Source: Sambucus nigra (taxonomy: Eukaryota; Streptophyta; Magnoliopsida; Dipsacales; Adoxaceae). Taken from it: a stretch of 64,000 nucleotides of DNA. The stretch is from assembly GCA_949130495.1 (NCBI GenBank), contig OX422211.1, forward strand, positions 537,666,872 to 537,730,871, written 5' to 3'. The notes under the pieces are model-generated. The model was not told where the DNA came from. It worked only from the letters and a program-made list of their open reading frames with translations, and did no database searches. The translations under genes and the position numbers were made by a program. This document shows positions 60,730 to 64,000 of this stretch, one piece after another. Positions within the stretch are counted from its first letter, which is position 1. Every line of letters begins with the position of its first letter.

Positions 60730-62700
60730 CGACCCCTTAGGGGGCACGAACACCTCGTACGGGACCAATGTACCTTGTAGGAACTGACCGCGTAGTCCCG
60801 GGTCTACCGGTTTGTGAATATGACGATAATTTTCAAAAATCAGCCCTTAAACTTAAAAACAAGCCGTTAAAGGGTGAAAACCCAAACAACCCCCCAAACG
60901 ACCCCGTAGGGGGCACGAACACCTCGCACGGGACCAATGTAACTTGTAAGAACTGACCGCGTCGTCTCGGGTCTTCCGGTTTGTGAATTTGACGATAATT
61001 TGCAAAAATCAGCACTTAAACTTAGAAACAAGCCGTTATAGGGTGAAAACCCAAACGACCCCGTAGGGGGCACGAACACCTCGCACGGGACCAATGTAAC
61101 TTGTAGGAACGGACCGCGTAGTCCCGGGTCTCCCGGTTTGTGAATATGACGATAATTTGCGAAAATCACACCTAGTTAAAAACAAGCCGTTAAAGGGTGA
61201 AAACCCAAACCACACCCCAAACGACCCCGTAGGGGGAACGAACACCTCGCACGGGACCAATGTAACTTGTAGAACCTGACCGCGTAGTCCCGGGTCTCCC
61301 GGTTTGTGAATATGACGATAATTTGCAAAAATCACACTTAGTTAAAAACAAGCCGTCGAAGGGTGAAAACCCAAAACACCCCCCAAACGACTCCGTAGGG
61401 GGCACGGACACCTCGCACGGGACCAATGTAACTTTTAGGAACTGACCGCGTAGTCCCGGGCCTCCCGATTTGTGAATATGACGGTAATTTGTAAAAATCA
61501 GCACTTAAACATAAAAACAAGCCGTTATAGGGTGAAAACCCAAACCACCCCCCAAACGACCCCGTAGGGGGCACGGACACCTCGCACGGGACCAATGTAA
61601 CTTGTAGGAACTGACCGCGTAGTCCCGGGTCGCCCGGTTTGTGAATATGACGATAATTTGCAAAAATCAGCACTTAAACTTAAAAACAAGCCGTTAAAGG
61701 GTGAAAACCCAAACAACCCCCCAAACGACCCCGTAGGGGGCACGAACACCTCGCACGGGACCAATGTAACTTGTAAGAACTGACCGCGTCGTCTCGGGTC
61801 TCCTAGTTTGTGAATATGACGATAATTTGCAAAAATCAGCACTTAAACTTAAAAACAAGCCGTTAAAGGGTGAAATCCCAAACCACCCCCCAAACGACCC
61901 CGTAGGGGGCACGAACACCTCGCACGGGACCAATGTAACTTGTAGGAACTGACCGCGTAGTCCCGGATCTCCCGGTTTGTGAATATGACGATAATTTGCA
62001 AAAATCAGCACTTAAACTTAAAAACAAGCCGTTAAAGGGTGAAATCCCAAACCACCCCAAACGACCCCGAAGGGGGCACGAACACCTCCCACGGGACCAA
62101 TGTAACTTGTTGGAACTGACCGCGTAGTCCCGGGTCTCCCGGTTTGTGAATATGACGATAATTTGCAAAAATCAGCACATAACTTAAAAACAAGCCGTCC
62201 AAGGGTGAAAACCCAAACCACCCCCCAAACGACCCCGTAGGGGGCACGAACACCTCGCACGGGACCAAAGTAACTTGTAGGAACTGTCCGCGTAGTCCCG
62301 GGTTTCCCGGTTTGTGAATATGACGATAATTTGCAAAAATCACACTTACTTAAAAACAAGCCGTCGAAGGGTTAAAAATCAAACCACCCCCCAAACGACC
62401 CCGTAGGGGGCACGGACACCTCGCACGGGACCAATGTAACTTGTAGGAACTGACCGCGTAGTCCCGGGTCTCCCGGTTTGTGAATATGACGATAATTTGC
62501 AAAAATAATCACTTAAACTTAAAAACAAGCCGTTAAAGGGTGAAAACCCAAACCACACCCCAAACGACCCCGTAGGGGGCACGAACACCTCGCACGGGAC
62601 CAATGTAACTTGTAGGAAACTGACCGCGTAGTCCCGGGTATCCCGGTTTGTGAATATGACGATAATTTGCAAAAATCACACTTAGTTAAAAACAAGCCGT
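60730..62700 (-). repeat. More diverged stretch of the main array
   Basis: Monomers here carry many private changes, including a 16-bp deletion near 61050 (AACCCAAACGACCCCGTAG), TCTACCGG at about 60804, a lost pair near 62170 and ACCACCCCAAACG near 62055. It falls outside the recent duplications. Confidence 0.7.
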
Positions 62701-64000
62701 TAAAGGGTGAAAACCCAAACCACACCCCAAACGACCCCGTAGGGGGCACGAACACCTCGCACGGGACCAATGTAACTTGTAGGAACTGACCGCGTAGTCC
62801 CGGGTCTCCCGGTTTGTGAATATGATGATAATTTGCAAAAATTACACTTAGTTAAAAACAAGCCGTCGAAGGGTGAAAACCCAAACCACCAACCAAACGA
62901 CTCCGTAGGGGGCACGGACACCTCGCACGGGACCAATGTAACTTGTAGGAACTGACCGCATAGTCCCGGGCATCCCGATTTGTGAATATGACGATAATTT
63001 GTAAAAATCAGCACTTAAACTTAATAACAAGCCGTTATAGGGTGAAAACCCAAACCACCCCCCAAACGACCCTGTAGGGGGCACGGACACCTCGCACGGG
63101 ACCAATGTAACTTGTAGGAACTGACCGCGTAGTCCCGGGTCTCCCGATTTGTGAATATGACGATAATTTGCAAAAATCAGCACTTAAACTTAAAAACAAG
63201 CCGTCGAAGGGTGAAAACCCAAACCACCCCCCAAACGACCCCGTAGGGGGCACGAACACCTCGCACGTGACTAATGTAACTTGTAGGAACTGACCGCGTA
63301 GTCCTGGGTCTGCCGGTTTGTGAATATGACGATAATTTGCTAAAATCAGTACTTAAACTTAAAAATAAGCCGTTAAAGGGTGAAAACCCAAACCACACCC
63401 CAAACGACCCCGTAGGGGGGACGAACAACTCGCACGGGACCAATGTAACTTGTAGGAACTGACCGCGTAGTCCCGGGTCTCCCGGTTTGTGAATATGACG
63501 ATAATTTGCAAAAATCACACTTAGTTAAAAACAAGCCGTCGAAGGGTGAAAACCCAAACCACCACCCAAACGACCCCGTAGGGGGCACGAACACCTCGCA
63601 CGGGACCAATGTAACTTGTAGGAACTGACCGCGTAGTCCCGGGTCTCCCGGTTTGTGAATATGATGATAATTTGCAAAAATCAGCACTTAAATTTAAAAA
63701 CAAGCCGTTAAAGGGTGAAAACCCAAACCACACCCCAAACGACCCCGTCGGGGGCACGAACATCTCGCACCGGACCAATGTAACTTGTAGGAATTGACCG
63801 CGTAGTCCCGGGTCTCCCGGTTTGTGAATATGACGATAATTTGTAAAAATCACACTTAGTTAAAAACAAGCCGTTGAAGGGTGAAAACCCAAACCACCCC
63901 CCAAACGACTCCGTAGGGAGCACGAACACCTCACATGGGACCACTGTAACTTGTAGGAACTGACCGCGTAGTCCCGGATCTCCCGGTTTGTGAATGTGAC

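Larger units (their letters stand above)
22677..64000 (-). repeat. Main satellite array, inverted orientation
   Basis: About 246 monomers of the same satellite on the opposite strand to the left arrays, running to the window end. Two monomer lengths alternate: 166 bp with junction CACACTTAGTTAAAAAC (or ACTTACTT), and 169 bp with CAGCACTTAAACTTAAAAAC. Compared with the left arrays, most monomers read CCCCGTAGGGGG where the left has a weaker CCCCGTAGGAGG equivalent. Homogeneity is high, and ordered variants repeat as multi-monomer blocks, listed separately. No gene, transposon or other insertion interrupts the 41 kb. Confidence 0.97.

Noticed and set aside
53..63944. Hundreds of 60-217 codon ORFs with motifs such as FLQVTLVPCE and SYSQTGRPGT
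   Set aside because: They are translations of the tandem satellite in different frames and strands, with frame changes at every length-variant monomer and no independent gene signals.
22677..64000. CRISPR-like array or prokaryotic repeat system
   Set aside because: The repeats are contiguous 166-169 bp monomers with no unique spacers, next to plant transposons with introns.

Overview
This is a nuclear plant (angiosperm, probably eudicot) window from satellite heterochromatin. About 53 of the 64 kb is one tandem satellite with monomers of roughly 166-169 bp. The only substantial protein-coding sequence belongs to CACTA (En/Spm-type) DNA transposons and their cargo. The plant assignment rests on the 17-bp CACTA terminus (CACTACACCAAAAACAG), a TNP2-type transposase plus a Transposase_24-type second gene, plant-style introns and CT-rich leaders, and a fragment resembling the plant SUMO ligase MMS21/HPY2. 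The species cannot be named from this sequence.

Layout. 1-1438: satellite in + orientation. 1439 onward: an outer CACTA element inserted in the satellite. It has a 172-bp terminal region, a CT-rich leader, a 5'UTR intron, a TNP2-like transposase gene (2761-19826, split) and a Transposase_24-like gene (20080-21573); its right terminus is not found. 5003-18477: a second CACTA element nested inside the TNP2 coding sequence. It is flanked by a perfect ATT target duplication, and removing it with one ATT restores the reading frame exactly. This inner element holds a 10.5-kb satellite array (5995-16560) plus, on the minus strand, a two-exon MMS21/HPY2-like fragment and an unrecognised leader ORF. 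21574-22676: short tandem duplications, five copies of a TGTTATATATAACA palindrome, and a minus-strand coiled-coil gene fragment. 22677-64000: about 246 monomers of the same satellite in the opposite orientation, organised in nested higher-order repeats (6-, 7-, 14- and 20-mer blocks, and a duplication of about 7.7 kb).

How it fits together. The outer element's left end and the inner element's right end are near-identical inverted 172-bp regions, each followed inward by a CT-rich leader and a splice donor. The two elements are therefore same-family copies in opposite orientation. The inner one lacks transposase and carries satellite and host-gene cargo. Both transposase genes of the outer copy are broken: two nonsense codons, one frameshift and the nested insertion. 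The satellite is seen outside the transposons, inside a transposon, and in both orientations, so the locus is a good place to ask whether CACTA elements move or seed this satellite. No array-internal ORF is considered a gene. No tRNA, rRNA, CRISPR or prokaryotic feature was seen.
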